The position numbers and the translations under genes are program-made. A model generated the notes under the pieces. It searched no databases. It was not told the origin of the DNA and saw only the letters and a program-made list of their open reading frames with translations. Of a stretch of DNA of 64,000 nucleotides, positions 26,085-35,833 are shown piece by piece; position 1 is the first letter of the stretch; every line of letters starts with the position of its first letter. Origin of the DNA: Pseudomonadota bacterium (lineage in GTDB: Bacteria; Pseudomonadota; Gammaproteobacteria; Steroidobacterales; Steroidobacteraceae); the NCBI GenBank assembly GCA_021838635.1, contig JAKCDC010000001.1:124001-188000 (forward strand). The letters run 5' to 3'.

Positions 26085-27098
26085 CTAGCTGCGCGCGTTC
26101 GACCAGACCCGCTTCAGATAGCTCACCATCAGGCCGCGCATGGTCGCCATCGGATCGGCGGTGGCGGCGAAGATCGGCGGGCGGCGGCGCAGCAGTCGCC
26201 AGTTCTCGCTGCGCAGGACCCGGCGCAGGAACTGCAGGTTGCGGTCGATCGACTCCATGTACGGGTTGCGGCCGCCGTAGAGGGCTTCGAGGTAACGGTA
26301 CGCGCCGCCGAACTCGCCCTCCAGCCGCTTGGTGCGCACGTCCTCGATGAACTTCGGGGTCTGGCGCAGCAGGTCCAGGCCGGAGGCGTAGCGGACCTCG
26401 GTCTGGCCGTCCGCGGAGGTCGGCAACGCCACCCCGCCGAGCACGAACTCCAGGTACAGCCGATCGCGGCACTTCTCCAGGTAACAGCGGTCGGCCATCT
26501 GCGCGATCATGTCGGCGGTGCCGAGCAGGTGGCCGGCGAGCACGTCGCGCCGGTCGCGCAGGCGCGCCTCGATCTGTGCCGGGGAGAACTCGTAGCCGGT
26601 GAAATGGATGATCTCGCAGGCCACCGCCACCCAGGCCTGCAGCCCGATCCGCGGCAGGTATTCCTCCAGAAAGCGCGCGCCGCGCGAGACGTGCACACGG
26701 GTGAACTCCGCGCCGTTGCGCGACTCGGACTCCTCGGTGCGGCGCAGATAGCCGACGTCATGGAACAGACCGGTGATCAGTGCGACCACCGCCCGCTCCC
26801 CGCCGAGGCGGGCTGCCGGAACGGCCTGGTGCTCGAATCCGACCAGCAGCCGGGCGAGCGCGAGGGTGATGTCGAGCGTGTGCTGGCGGTCGTGATAGAC
26901 GGTATCGACGCCGTGAAAGCCGGGGACTTCCCCCGCGAACAGGCGCTCGAAGTGCTCGAACGCGCGCCGCAGCGGCTCGAGCGACGTGCTCGGCCAAGTC
27001 GGCGCGAACAGCGCCTCCGCAGCGGCGAGCACGGCGGCCGGCGAGCTGACCTGTACGGTATCGGTGACGTCGAAGTCGCTGCGCCGCTCGCGGGTCAT
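26085..27098 (-). CDS. HD-domain metal-dependent phosphohydrolase (cyclic-nucleotide phosphodiesterase-like)
   Basis: A 337-residue soluble protein. The N-terminal half of the HD domain shows YHDRQHTLDITLALARLL, close to the YHNWxH signature of class I cyclic-nucleotide phosphodiesterases. GLFHDVGY supplies the HD pair and CEIIHFTGYEF a further His. The C-terminal 130 residues are helical, with no known domain. ATG 27098 is used; the open frame extends to 27257 without protein-like sequence. It is transcribed in the same direction as oligopeptidase A upstream (134-base gap). Hydrolysis of a cyclic nucleotide or nucleotide-like signal is an inference from the motif. Confidence 0.78.
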   Translation of the reverse strand: MTRERRSDFDVTDTVQVSSPAAVLAAAEALFAPTWPSTSLEPLRRAFEHFERLFAGEVPGFHGVDTVYHDRQHTLDITLALARLLVGFEHQAVPAARLGGERAVVALITGLFHDVGYLRRTEESESRNGAEFTRVHVSRGARFLEEYLPRIGLQAWVAVACEIIHFTGYEFSPAQIEARLRDRRDVLAGHLLGTADMIAQMADRCYLEKCRDRLYLEFVLGGVALPTSADGQTEVRYASGLDLLRQTPKFIEDVRTKRLEGEFGGAYRYLEALYGGRNPYMESIDRNLQFLRRVLRSENWRLLRRRPPIFAATADPMATMRGLMVSYLKRVWSNARS

Positions 27099-27232
27099 TC
27101 TGTTGCTGGGGGGGCCGGCGCGGGGGTCCGTCGGCCTGCGTGGTGTTGGCGCGACTGTGGGCCAAACCCCGTCCGCATACCGAGAGCCACTGCTCAGATT
27201 CACCGGGGCTGTCCGCCGAACCGCGATCCCGG

Positions 27233-29263
27233 TCACGTTACCGGCGCGGGTGCGCAAATCCCGTGTTGCTTCAGCAGCGCCTGAACCTGCGGCGGACGGC
27301 CGCGAAAGGCGACGAAGGCCTCGAGCGCATCACGGCTGCCGCCTTGGGAGAGGATGGCCTCCAGGTAACGCTGAGCGGTCGCCGGGTCGAACGTTCCGTG
27401 CTCTTCGAACGCGGAAAACACATCCGCCGCCAGCACCTCCGCCCATTTGTAGCTGTAATAACCGGCCGCGTAGCCGCCGGCGAAAATATGTCCAAAACTC
27501 ATCGGGAAGCGATTCCATTCGGGTACCGGGATCACTCCAACCTGCGCTCGGACCTGGCGCAGCAGATCGAGCACCGCGGCGCCGCGTGCCGGGTCGTACT
27601 CGGCGTGCAGCCGGAAATCGAGCAACGCGAATTCCAGCTGCCGCACCATCTGCAGCCCGGCCTGAAAGCTGCGCGTGGCGCAGAGGCGCTGCTGCAGCAC
27701 CTCCGGCAACGGCGCACCGCTTTGGAAGTGCCCGGAGATCCGCCCCAGCACCTGCCGGTCCCATGCGTAGTTTTCCATGAACTGGCTCGGCAGTTCGACC
27801 GCGTCCCAGGCCACGCCATTGATGCCGGCGAGGCTCGGGAAGTCGACGCGGGTGAGCAGGTGATGCAGTCCGTGGCCGAACTCGTGGAACAGTGTCAGCA
27901 CGTCATCGTGCGTCAGCAGCGCCGGGCGGTCCTGCCCGGGCGGCAGTACGTTCAACACCAGATAGGCGACCGGCAGTGCATCGCCGCTCGCCAGGTGCTT
28001 GCGACCCACGCATTCGTCCATCCAGGCGCCGCTACGCTTGTGCGGCCGCGCGTACGCGTCGAGGTAGAAGCTGCCGATCAGACGACCGTTGTGCTCGAGG
28101 TCGAAGAACCGCACATCTGGATGCCACACCGCAACCCCGGTGCGCTCGCGGATGTGCACCCCGAAGAGCCGCTCGGCGACTTCGAACAGTCCGGCGAGCA
28201 CGCGCGGCAGCGGGAAGTACGGCCGCAGCTCCTCCTGGGACACGGCGTGGCGCTGCTGCTGAAGCCGCTCGGAGTAGAAGGCGACGTCCCACGCCTGCAG
28301 CGGCTGGCCGGCGAACGCTTCGAGCTCGGCGAATTCCCGCTCGGCTGCCGGGCGGGCCGCGCGTGCGAGCGCCTCCAGGAATCCGAGCACTTCTGCGCGG
28401 CTGCGCGCCATACGCTTGGCGAGCGCGTAATCGGCAAAACTCTCGAAGCCGAGCACTCGGGCCGCCTCGTGCCGCTTGGCGAGAATCTGCTCGATGACCG
28501 GCGCGTTGTCCCAGCGGCCCGCGAGCGGTCCCTGGTCCGAGGCTCGCGTCGCCCAGGCGCAGTAGAACGTGCGGCGCAGCTGCGCGGATTCGGCATCAGT
28601 CACCACGGCGACATAGGTCGGCTGATCGAGCGTGAACAGCCAGCCCTCACGCTGCTGCTCCTGCGCCCGGCGACGCGCCTGTTCGAGCACCGTCGCGTTC
28701 AATCCACTCAGCTGCGCCGGGTCGGTGACCTGGTGACTCCAGGCATTGCTCGCATCGAGCACGTTCTCCTCGAACTTCGCCTGCAGCTGCGTCAGCTCGA
28801 GCATCACCTGCTTGTAATGCGCCTTGGCCGTCTCCGCCAGGCCGACACCGGCCAGGGTGAAGTCCTGCAGCGTGTGTTCGATGAGACGACGGCGCACCGG
28901 ATCGAGCGCCGCGCCCTCGCGCATCTCGATGCTGCGGTACGCCCGGTACAGTTTTTCGTTCTGCGCCAGGTCGGTCTGATAATCCGACAGCAGCCCCAGG
29001 CAGGCGTTGTACGCGGCGCGCAGCGGCTCGGAGTTCAGCACGGCGTTCAGGTGGCTGACCGGCGACCAGACACGCGCGACGCGGTGGTGCAGCGCCTCGA
29101 GCGGCTCGACCACGGCGGCGAAGGTCGCCGGCTCGCGCGCCGCAATGGCCTCGATCTCGGCTCGCGCCTCACCGAGCAGTGCGCCGATGCCGGGCTCGAC
29201 GTCGGCGGCGCCGATGCGCCCGAAGGGTGGTAGCGGGTCTGAGCTGAGCAGCGGATTGTCCAT
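27233..29263 (-). CDS. prlC: Oligopeptidase A (M3 zinc metallopeptidase)
   Basis: A 676-residue cytoplasmic peptidase that degrades short peptides, including signal-peptide fragments. The zinc site HEFGHGLHH is at about residue 465, with the third ligand downstream in GINGVAWDAVELPSQFMENY. Length matches E. coli PrlC (680). The start ATG 29263 gives the usual N-terminus (NPLL...LPPFGRI); an upstream ATG at 29317 would overlap the gor tail region. It follows gor by 50 bases on the same strand. Confidence 0.93.
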   Translation of the reverse strand: MDNPLLSSDPLPPFGRIGAADVEPGIGALLGEARAEIEAIAAREPATFAAVVEPLEALHHRVARVWSPVSHLNAVLNSEPLRAAYNACLGLLSDYQTDLAQNEKLYRAYRSIEMREGAALDPVRRRLIEHTLQDFTLAGVGLAETAKAHYKQVMLELTQLQAKFEENVLDASNAWSHQVTDPAQLSGLNATVLEQARRRAQEQQREGWLFTLDQPTYVAVVTDAESAQLRRTFYCAWATRASDQGPLAGRWDNAPVIEQILAKRHEAARVLGFESFADYALAKRMARSRAEVLGFLEALARAARPAAEREFAELEAFAGQPLQAWDVAFYSERLQQQRHAVSQEELRPYFPLPRVLAGLFEVAERLFGVHIRERTGVAVWHPDVRFFDLEHNGRLIGSFYLDAYARPHKRSGAWMDECVGRKHLASGDALPVAYLVLNVLPPGQDRPALLTHDDVLTLFHEFGHGLHHLLTRVDFPSLAGINGVAWDAVELPSQFMENYAWDRQVLGRISGHFQSGAPLPEVLQQRLCATRSFQAGLQMVRQLEFALLDFRLHAEYDPARGAAVLDLLRQVRAQVGVIPVPEWNRFPMSFGHIFAGGYAAGYYSYKWAEVLAADVFSAFEEHGTFDPATAQRYLEAILSQGGSRDALEAFVAFRGRPPQVQALLKQHGICAPAPVT

Positions 29264-29313
29264 GGTCACATTCTGCCCGAGCGGCACCGGAGCGCAACTG
29301 GCGCCGCCGCCGC

Positions 29314-30660
29314 TCAACGCATGGTGACCAACTCCTCGGCGCTGGTCGGATGGATCGCGACCGTATCGTCGAAATCGCGCTTCGTCGCACCCATGCGCAC
29401 TGCCACGGCGAAGCCCTGCATCATCTCATCGGCGCCCGGTCCGATGACGTGCACACCGACGACGCGCTGTTCGGGGCCGACCGTCACCAGTTTCATGTCA
29501 CAGCGCGGCTTGTGTTCGGTCATGGCGTGGTACATCGGCACGAAGCTCGACTTGAACACCGTGACGTTCTCGGCGCCGTAGTTGTTGCGCGCCTCGTGCT
29601 CGCTCAGTCCGACGGTGCCGATCGGTGGATGCGCGAAGATCACGGTCGGGATGTTGCGGTAGTCGAGATGGCGGTCGGCCTGACCGCCGAACAGCCGGTC
29701 GCTCAGACGGCGCCCGGCCGCGATGGCCACCGGCGTCAGCTGCGCCCGGCCGGTGACATCGCCGATGGCGTAGATGCCGGCCGTGCTCGTCACCTGGTAC
29801 TGATCGGTCTGGATGAACCCGTCGGCGTCGCAGGCGACGCCCGCGGCCTCGAGGTTCAGTCCCGCCACGGCGCTGGCGCGGCCAACGGCCCACACGAGAC
29901 GCTCGAAGGGACCGAGCCGGCGGCCGTCGCGCGTCGTGAGGATGATGTTGCCGGCCTCGCCCGAGAGCGCCTCGGGGATCGCGTGGGAGTGCACCGTGAC
30001 GCCCTGCGCGCCAAGGAGCTTCAGCGTCGCCTCGCCGAGCATCGCATCGAACTGCTTCAGGACCGAGCCGGTACGCAGGACGAGTTCGACGCTCGCGCCG
30101 AGGGCGGCGAAGATCCCCGCGAACTCCACGGCGATGTACCCGCTGCCGACTACCGCGACGCGCTCGGGGCGCGAAGTCAGGTCGAAGAAGCCGTCCGAGG
30201 TGATGCCAAGGTCTGCGCCCGGCACCGGCGGCACCACCGGATGGCCACCGGTGGCGACGATGATGTGCGGGGCGCCGAAGCGCTCGGAGCCGACCGTGAC
30301 GTGCCCGCGGTCGGCGAATGCGGCACGGCCGCGCTGCAGCGTCACGCCGCGCTTGTCGAGATTGCCCGCATAGATGCCGTTCAGACGCTCGATGTACGCG
30401 TCGCGCTTGGCCTTCAGCGCCCGCCAGTCATGGCCGTTCGCGCTGAGTGAGAAGCCGTAGCCGGCCGCATCGTGCAGCCCCTCGGCCAGGTCCGCCGCGT
30501 ACCACATGACTTTCTTCGGCACGCAGCCAACGTTCACGCAGGTGCCGCCAAGCCGATGCGACTCGATGAGCAGCACCTTGGCGCCGTATTCGGCGGCGCG
30601 CTGCGCGGCGGCAAGTCCGCCGCTGCCGCCGCCGATGACGATCAGATCCCACTGGGTCAT
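29314..30660 (-). CDS. gor: Glutathione-disulfide reductase
   Basis: A 448-residue flavoenzyme that reduces glutathione disulfide with NADPH. The FAD motif GGGSGG is at the N-terminus, and the redox-active disulfide is in [13 protein letters not shown]. The second nucleotide site is [13 protein letters not shown], and the C-terminal catalytic His is in [14 protein letters not shown], the signature that separates glutathione reductases from lipoamide dehydrogenases. It sits between topA and prlC on the minus strand. Confidence 0.94.
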   Translation of the reverse strand: MTQWDLIVIGGGSGGLAAAQRAAEYGAKVLLIESHRLGGTCVNVGCVPKKVMWYAADLAEGLHDAAGYGFSLSANGHDWRALKAKRDAYIERLNGIYAGNLDKRGVTLQRGRAAFADRGHVTVGSERFGAPHIIVATGGHPVVPPVPGADLGITSDGFFDLTSRPERVAVVGSGYIAVEFAGIFAALGASVELVLRTGSVLKQFDAMLGEATLKLLGAQGVTVHSHAIPEALSGEAGNIILTTRDGRRLGPFERLVWAVGRASAVAGLNLEAAGVACDADGFIQTDQYQVTSTAGIYAIGDVTGRAQLTPVAIAAGRRLSDRLFGGQADRHLDYRNIPTVIFAHPPIGTVGLSEHEARNNYGAENVTVFKSSFVPMYHAMTEHKPRCDMKLVTVGPEQRVVGVHVIGPGADEMMQGFAVAVRMGATKRDFDDTVAIHPTSAEELVTMR

Positions 30661-30687
30661 TGCAGGTCCCCGGCGCGAGTCGAGAGG

Positions 30688-33246
30688 CTACTTCGCGGTA
30701 CCCGTCCGCGGCGAGGTTTTGGCGGTGCCCGCGGCGCGCTTGGCGCCCGTGCGTGCCCGGCTCGGAGAACCGGCGGCGGCCTTTTTCCCCGCCGTCTTCG
30801 CCCGCGGCCGCGTCGTGGCGCTCTTCTTCGCCGCCGCCGGCGTCTCGGCCGGCGCGGCGGCCGGTGCCTTGGCAGCCCCGGCACGCTTGCCGGTGCCGCG
30901 TCCGAATCGGCCGCGCCCGCGCGCAGGGGCCTGCGCCAGCAGCGTGCGGCACTCCTCGAGGGTGAGCGACTTCGGCTCCCGGTCCTTCGGGATCTTGGCG
31001 TTCTTGGTGCCGTCGGTGACGTACGGGCCATAGCGGCCATTGAGCACCTGGATGTTATCGACGCCAAAGTCGTTGATGATGCGGTTGGCGTCGGCTTCCT
31101 TTTTCAGGCGGATCACCTCGAGCGCGCGCTCCAGGGAGACGGTGTACGGATCGTCCTCCTTCAGCGAGACGTACTTGCTGCCGTACTTGACGTACGGACC
31201 GAAGCGGCCGATGTTTGCCACCACGCTCTCGCCCTCGGCGGTGTCCCCGAGTGCGCGCGGCAGCTTGAACAGCTCCATCGCCTCGGCGAGCGTCACCGAG
31301 TCCATCTTCTGGCCCGGCCGCAACCCGGCGAACCGCGGCTTCTCCTCGTCATCCTTGGTGCCGATCTGCACGAATGGTCCGAAGCGGCCCATGCGCACGG
31401 TGACGGGCTTGCCGCTCGCCGGGTCGGTGCCGAGCTCGCGTGCCTGCGCGACCTGCTCGCGCGTCACGTTCTTCTCGGTCTGCTCGACCTGCTGGATGAA
31501 CGGCTTCCAGAACTTCTCCAGCGGCGCGGTCCAGGTTTCCTCGCCGCGCGAGACGGCATCGAGTTCGTCCTCCATGGCGGCAGTGAAGCCGTACTCGACG
31601 TAACGATGGAAATGATCGGTGAGGAAACGGTTGACGATCTTGCCGATGTCCGTCGGGATGAAACGCCGGTTGTCCATCTCGACGTACTCGCGATCCTGCA
31701 GCGTCGAGATGATGGTCGCGTAGGTCGAGGGGCGGCCGATGCCGTGCTCCTCCAGCGCTTTGACGAGCGAGGCTTCGCTGTAGCGCGGTGGCGGCTCGGT
31801 GAAGTGCTGCGCTGCGGTGAGGGCGATCAACTCGACGCGGTCGCCTTCCTGCAGCGGCGGCAGCGCGTGATCCTCATCGTCGCTCTTGGCATCGTCGGTG
31901 CCTTCCTGGTAGACCGAAATGTAGCCAGGCTTGACCAGCGTCGAGCCGGTTGCGCGCAGCACGTGACGTTCCGGTCCATTGGGGCCGGCCAACATGTCCG
32001 CGGCAACCGTGTCGAACACCGCCACGGCCATCTGTGAGGCGACCGCGCGCTTCCAGATAAGTGCGTACAACCGGTACAGATCGTTGTCGACTTTGCCCTC
32101 GACCTCCGCCGGCGTGATGGCCGCGGACGTCGGTCGGATGGCCTCGTGCGCCTCCTGCGCGTTCTTTGATTTGGTCTTGAAGGCGCGCGGCTCTTCGGCC
32201 ACCTCATCCTGGCCGTACAGCCGGGCCGCCACGGCGCGGATCTCCTGCACCGCCTCCTGGGCGAGCGACACCGAATCGGTACGCATGTAGGTGATCAGGC
32301 CGACGTTGCCCTCGCCGAGGTCCACGCCTTCGTACAGCTGCTGCGCCAGGCGCATGGTGCGCCGGGCGTTGTAACCGAGTTTGCGCGCCGCCTCCTGCTG
32401 CAGCGTCGAGGTGGTGAATGGAGGGGCCGGAGTGCGCCGGCGCTGCTTGCGCTCGACTGCGAGGACCTCGAGCTGTCCGGGAGTCTGAAACTCGGCGGCC
32501 TCGCCGCGTGCACCGCTGGCGTCTTGCAGCGCTCGCTCAACCTCGCGCGCCGCAGTCTCATCCGTGAAAGAAAACTGCTCGACCTTGCGGCCGCGGTACT
32601 CCAGCAGTTTCAGCGGAAAGGGCGCATGGCCGCTGCGGCTTGCGCCCTGGCCATCGAGCGTCCAGTACTCCCGGGCGACGAATGCCTCGATTTCCGCCTC
32701 GCGCTCGCAGATCATGCGCAGTGCCGGGCTTTGCACGCGTCCGGCCGAGAGGCCGCGGCGGACTTTCTTCCACAGCAGCGGGGAGAGATTGAAGCCGACC
32801 AGGTAATCGAGCGCACGGCGCGCCTGCTGCGCATTGACTAGGTCGAGCGACAGGTCGCGTGGCTGCTCCACCGCCGCGCGGATCGCGTTGCGCGTGATCT
32901 CGTAGAACACCACGCGATGGACCGTCTTGCCGTCAAGCTCGCCGCGGGCGGCGAGGATCTCCTTCAGGTGCCAGGCGATCGCCTCGCCCTCGCGGTCCGG
33001 GTCGGTCGCGAGGTACAGCGCCTTGGACTTCTTCAGGCCGCGGGCAATGCTCTCGACGTGGCGCTCATTTTTCTCGAGCACCTGGTAGCGCATCGCATAG
33101 CCGTGCTCGGTATCGACCGCGCCTTCCTTCGGCACCAGATCGCGCACGTGGCCGTAGGAGGCCAGTACCTCGAAGTCCTTGCCCAGGTATTTCTTGATCG
33201 TCTTCGCCTTGGCCGGCGACTCGACGACAACCAGATTATCTGCCAT
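30688..33246 (-). CDS. topA: DNA topoisomerase I with Toprim_Crpt repeats and a basic tail
   Basis: An 852-residue type IA topoisomerase that relaxes negative supercoils. The Toprim domain starts at residue 1 (VVESPAKAKTI) and has the metal site ATDPDREGEAI. The active-site Tyr is in ITYMRTDSV. The C-terminus differs from E. coli TopA: instead of Cys4 zinc ribbons it carries three copies of a GRFGPYV-type repeat (Toprim_Crpt, about residues 565-770). About 70 Lys/Ala/Arg/Pro-rich residues follow, resembling the tails of actinobacterial TopA and histone H1. smg lies 18 bases upstream and gor 27 bases downstream on the same strand. Confidence 0.95.
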   Translation of the reverse strand: MADNLVVVESPAKAKTIKKYLGKDFEVLASYGHVRDLVPKEGAVDTEHGYAMRYQVLEKNERHVESIARGLKKSKALYLATDPDREGEAIAWHLKEILAARGELDGKTVHRVVFYEITRNAIRAAVEQPRDLSLDLVNAQQARRALDYLVGFNLSPLLWKKVRRGLSAGRVQSPALRMICEREAEIEAFVAREYWTLDGQGASRSGHAPFPLKLLEYRGRKVEQFSFTDETAAREVERALQDASGARGEAAEFQTPGQLEVLAVERKQRRRTPAPPFTTSTLQQEAARKLGYNARRTMRLAQQLYEGVDLGEGNVGLITYMRTDSVSLAQEAVQEIRAVAARLYGQDEVAEEPRAFKTKSKNAQEAHEAIRPTSAAITPAEVEGKVDNDLYRLYALIWKRAVASQMAVAVFDTVAADMLAGPNGPERHVLRATGSTLVKPGYISVYQEGTDDAKSDDEDHALPPLQEGDRVELIALTAAQHFTEPPPRYSEASLVKALEEHGIGRPSTYATIISTLQDREYVEMDNRRFIPTDIGKIVNRFLTDHFHRYVEYGFTAAMEDELDAVSRGEETWTAPLEKFWKPFIQQVEQTEKNVTREQVAQARELGTDPASGKPVTVRMGRFGPFVQIGTKDDEEKPRFAGLRPGQKMDSVTLAEAMELFKLPRALGDTAEGESVVANIGRFGPYVKYGSKYVSLKEDDPYTVSLERALEVIRLKKEADANRIINDFGVDNIQVLNGRYGPYVTDGTKNAKIPKDREPKSLTLEECRTLLAQAPARGRGRFGRGTGKRAGAAKAPAAAPAETPAAAKKSATTRPRAKTAGKKAAAGSPSRARTGAKRAAGTAKTSPRTGTAK

Positions 33247-33264
33247 GTCTTTACCGTGTCCGTT

Positions 33265-33750
33265 TCAGTGCCGCACGACCCTGCGCTCGCTCGCCATCAG
33301 CGCCTCGAAGCGCGCAAATGCGGCGTCTTCGGCGGGCTGCACGGACAGCGCCAGCAGGACCACCCACCGCAGCTGCTCGAGCGTCGGTTCGGCCACATCG
33401 AGCGCCAGGGTGCGCTCGATGACCAGTTCACGCTGCTCGGGCGTGAGCACCCCGTCGCGATCGAGCCGGGTGAGAAATTCTCGGCAGTCGTCCGAGAGCC
33501 GCCCCAGTTCGCCCTCGGCGAAGATCCGAACCGCCCGCCGCGCAGGCGTACACCCGGCCGCGGCTGCGTGCTGCGACCCGGCCGCCAGCACCGAGAGCCA
33601 TTCCATCGCATCGGCCACTTCCCCGACCGTGAACCCCTTGTGCGCAAGCGCCGAGAGGATCTGCCGGCGCGCCGGAACATCCGCCGGGTCCGCCATCAGG
33701 TAATGGTCGTAAACGTAGATCAGAACGTCGAGAACGCAGCCGGTTGTCAT
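33265..33750 (-). CDS. smg: Smg family protein (DUF494)
   Basis: A 161-residue soluble helical protein. It has the family's opening pattern (VLDVLIYVYDHY) and the conserved RELVIERTLAL segment. Its function is unknown, but in many gammaproteobacteria it sits in the order dprA-smg-topA, exactly as here except that dprA is reduced to a scrap ending three bases before this ATG. Confidence 0.88.
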   Translation of the reverse strand: MTTGCVLDVLIYVYDHYLMADPADVPARRQILSALAHKGFTVGEVADAMEWLSVLAAGSQHAAAAGCTPARRAVRIFAEGELGRLSDDCREFLTRLDRDGVLTPEQRELVIERTLALDVAEPTLEQLRWVVLLALSVQPAEDAAFARFEALMASERRVVRH

Positions 33751-33753
33751 GGA

Positions 33754-33954
33754 TCAAGCAGTAGTCAGTGCGAATCGATTCGGCCACCACGCGGCCACCG
33801 CAGTACGGCGCGAGGCGCCCCTGCCGGGCCGATCGGTGTGCCGCAACAGCCTCGAGCCGGCCGCGAGGGAATCGAAGGTCGCCGGCTCAAAGCCGAGCGC
33901 ATCTAACAGCATTTCATATTCCTTGTCCAATGCGCGGCGCGCTCTATTTTGCAT
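33754..33954 (-). pseudogene. dprA: C-terminal scrap of dprA (DNA-processing protein)
   Basis: On the minus strand the segment encodes LLDALGFEPATFDSLAA, the start of the winged-helix domain at the DprA C-terminus. It then drifts into a frame that does not look like the family; an alternative frame from about 33850 reads GRLAPYCGGRVVAES, more like the normal DprA end, so a frameshift is likely. The roughly 300-residue Rossmann domain that binds single-stranded DNA and loads RecA is gone. Position supports the identity: dprA normally lies directly upstream of smg. The other usual neighbour, a LysM gene, is 1.9 kb away, beyond rlmJ and aroE. Confidence 0.65.
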
Positions 33955-34103
33955 AACTCCATGATTCGCATGGATGATTTCGGACTGCGACCGGATTCGG
34001 GTGGGCGGTCGCGCCACCTGGTGCAGCCACGCTCGGGCTCCCGGCGCGGTGCCGGGTGGTCCATCCGCACACGCGGCGCGCCGGTTTGCTACTGTGCGCG
34101 CGC

Positions 34104-34952
34104 ATGAAATACCGGCACGCTCACCATGCGGGCAACTTCGCGGACGTGCACAAGCACGTGACGCTCCTGGCGCTGCTCGCGGCTCTCGCGCGCAAAGACA
34201 AGGGCTTCCTCTACTTTGAGACCCACGCCGGCCGCGGTGTGTACGACCTCGCCGAATCGGCGAGCGAGGCGGCCGGGGGCATCGAGCGGCTGCAGGCCGC
34301 GCGGTGCGCCGCGCCGGAGTTGCAGGCCTATCTCGAGCGCGTGGCCGCGCTGCGCCGCACGAGGGGGGCGGCGCGCCTCTACCCCGGTTCGCCCTGGCTG
34401 GCGGCCACCGCGCTGCGCGCACAGGACCGGGCAGTGTTCGTCGAGCTCCTGCCCGAGGAGGCCCGGGCTCTGCGCCGCGCACTCCCCGCAGAGGACGCGG
34501 GTGTGTCAGTGCGCATCGAGACGGGCGAGGGCTTCGCACGCTGGCAGGCCGCACTGCCGCCGCCCCAGCGGCGTGCGCTGACGCTGATCGATCCGCCCTA
34601 TGAGGACACGCGCGCGGACTTTGATCGGGTGCGTACCGAGCTCGCTGCGGCACTGCACCGCTTTCCGACCGGTGTCGTCGCGGTCTGGTATCCAGTGAAG
34701 GACGCGCGCGATACGCAGCGCTGGCTCGCTGCGATCGAGCGCGGCGCCGACCGTCCGATGCTGGTGGCCGAGCTGCGGCTGTTTCCTTGCGATTCACGGG
34801 TTGCGCTGAACGGCTCGGGGATGCTGATCGTCAACCCGCCGTATCAACTCGATGTCCGGATGGGCGAGTGGCTCGCCGAGCTGCACCGGCACCTGCGGGC
34901 CGCGGCCCATGCTGCCGGCACGGTGCGCTGGCTGACGCGGCCGGCAGCGTGA
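34104..34952 (+). CDS. rlmJ: 23S rRNA (adenine2030-N6)-methyltransferase
   Basis: A 282-residue enzyme that methylates A2030 of 23S rRNA. The N-terminus is the family signature MKYRHAHHAGNFADVHKHV, followed by YFETHAGRGVYDL (SAM site) and the catalytic motif DPPYE, typical of N6-adenine methyltransferases. ATG 34104 begins exactly at the signature, although the frame extends to 34056. The 149 bases before it hold the breakpoint with the dprA scrap. Confidence 0.92.
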   Translation: MKYRHAHHAGNFADVHKHVTLLALLAALARKDKGFLYFETHAGRGVYDLAESASEAAGGIERLQAARCAAPELQAYLERVAALRRTRGAARLYPGSPWLAATALRAQDRAVFVELLPEEARALRRALPAEDAGVSVRIETGEGFARWQAALPPPQRRALTLIDPPYEDTRADFDRVRTELAAALHRFPTGVVAVWYPVKDARDTQRWLAAIERGADRPMLVAELRLFPCDSRVALNGSGMLIVNPPYQLDVRMGEWLAELHRHLRAAAHAAGTVRWLTRPAA

Positions 34953-34984
34953 CAGGGTAGCCGGCGTGGGCGCAGAATCGCCCC

Positions 34985-35827
34985 ATGGAAGGGAGAGTGG
35001 ATCAGTACGCCGTGGTGGGTCACCCGGTCGCCCATAGTTTCTCCCCCTTCATTCATTCATTGTTCGCGCGCCAGACCGACCAGTCACTCAGCTACCGGCT
35101 GATGGACGTTCCACCGGAGCGCTTCACCGAGCAGGTGTACGAGTTCTTTGCCAGCGGCGGGCGTGGCCTGAACGTGACGCTGCCGCACAAGACGCGCGCG
35201 CTTGCGCTCACACACGAGCTGACCGAGCGGGCGCGCCTCGCCGGGGCGCTCAATACCTTGGTGTCGCGCCGCGACGGCACGCTGCTCGGGGACAACACCG
35301 ACGGGGCCGGTTTGGTGCAGGATCTGACGGTCAACCTGCGCGTACCGATTCGGGGGCGCCGCATTCTGCTGATCGGCGCCGGCGGGGCGGCGCGTGGTGT
35401 GATTGCGCCCCTGCTGGCCCTGGAGCCGCAGCGGATTGTGATCGCCAATCGGACTGCCGAGCGTGCGGCGGCGCTCGCTGCGGCATTCGGCGCGCTGGGT
35501 GCCGTGCAAGGCTACGGTTTCGGCGAGCTGGGAGCGCAGCCCTTCGACGTCATCATCAACGCCACGTCGGCGAGCCTCAGCGGTGAGTTGCCCGGGGTGC
35601 CGGTGGGACTCTTCGGGGCACACACGTTCTGTTACGACATGGCCTATGGTCGAGGCGATACGCCCTTCGTGCGCTGGGCGCGCGAGTTGGGCTGTCGCGA
35701 GGCGGCCCCCGGCTGGGGCATGCTGGTCGAACAGGCAGCCGAATCATTCCGGCTCTGGCGTGGCGTGCGCCCGCTTACCGCGCCGGTGCTGGCGGCGCTT
35801 ACCGGGCGCGCGGCCGCCAGCGGGTGA
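34985..35827 (+). CDS. aroE: Shikimate dehydrogenase (NADP+)
   Basis: A 280-residue enzyme of aromatic amino-acid synthesis reducing 3-dehydroshikimate to shikimate. The substrate motif HSFSPFIH, the catalytic Lys in NVTLPHK, the Asp in NTDG, the NADP Rossmann motif GAGGAARG and the basic ANRT loop are all present. It follows rlmJ by 32 bases and converges on the LysM gene (six-base gap). aroE is found near dprA and LysM in Pseudomonas too, but in another arrangement. Confidence 0.94.
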   Translation: MEGRVDQYAVVGHPVAHSFSPFIHSLFARQTDQSLSYRLMDVPPERFTEQVYEFFASGGRGLNVTLPHKTRALALTHELTERARLAGALNTLVSRRDGTLLGDNTDGAGLVQDLTVNLRVPIRGRRILLIGAGGAARGVIAPLLALEPQRIVIANRTAERAAALAAAFGALGAVQGYGFGELGAQPFDVIINATSASLSGELPGVPVGLFGAHTFCYDMAYGRGDTPFVRWARELGCREAAPGWGMLVEQAAESFRLWRGVRPLTAPVLAALTGRAAASG

Positions 35828-35833
35828 ACCCGG

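Noticed and set aside
27140-29233. A 697-codon open frame on the plus strand
   Set aside because: It lies antisense to prlC and follows the usual high-GC shadow pattern; the minus strand encodes a complete oligopeptidase with its zinc motif.
33955-34797. Minus-strand open frame continuous with the dprA scrap
   Set aside because: Over 34104-34797 it is antisense to rlmJ; only the part below 33954 resembles DprA, so the long frame is not a gene.
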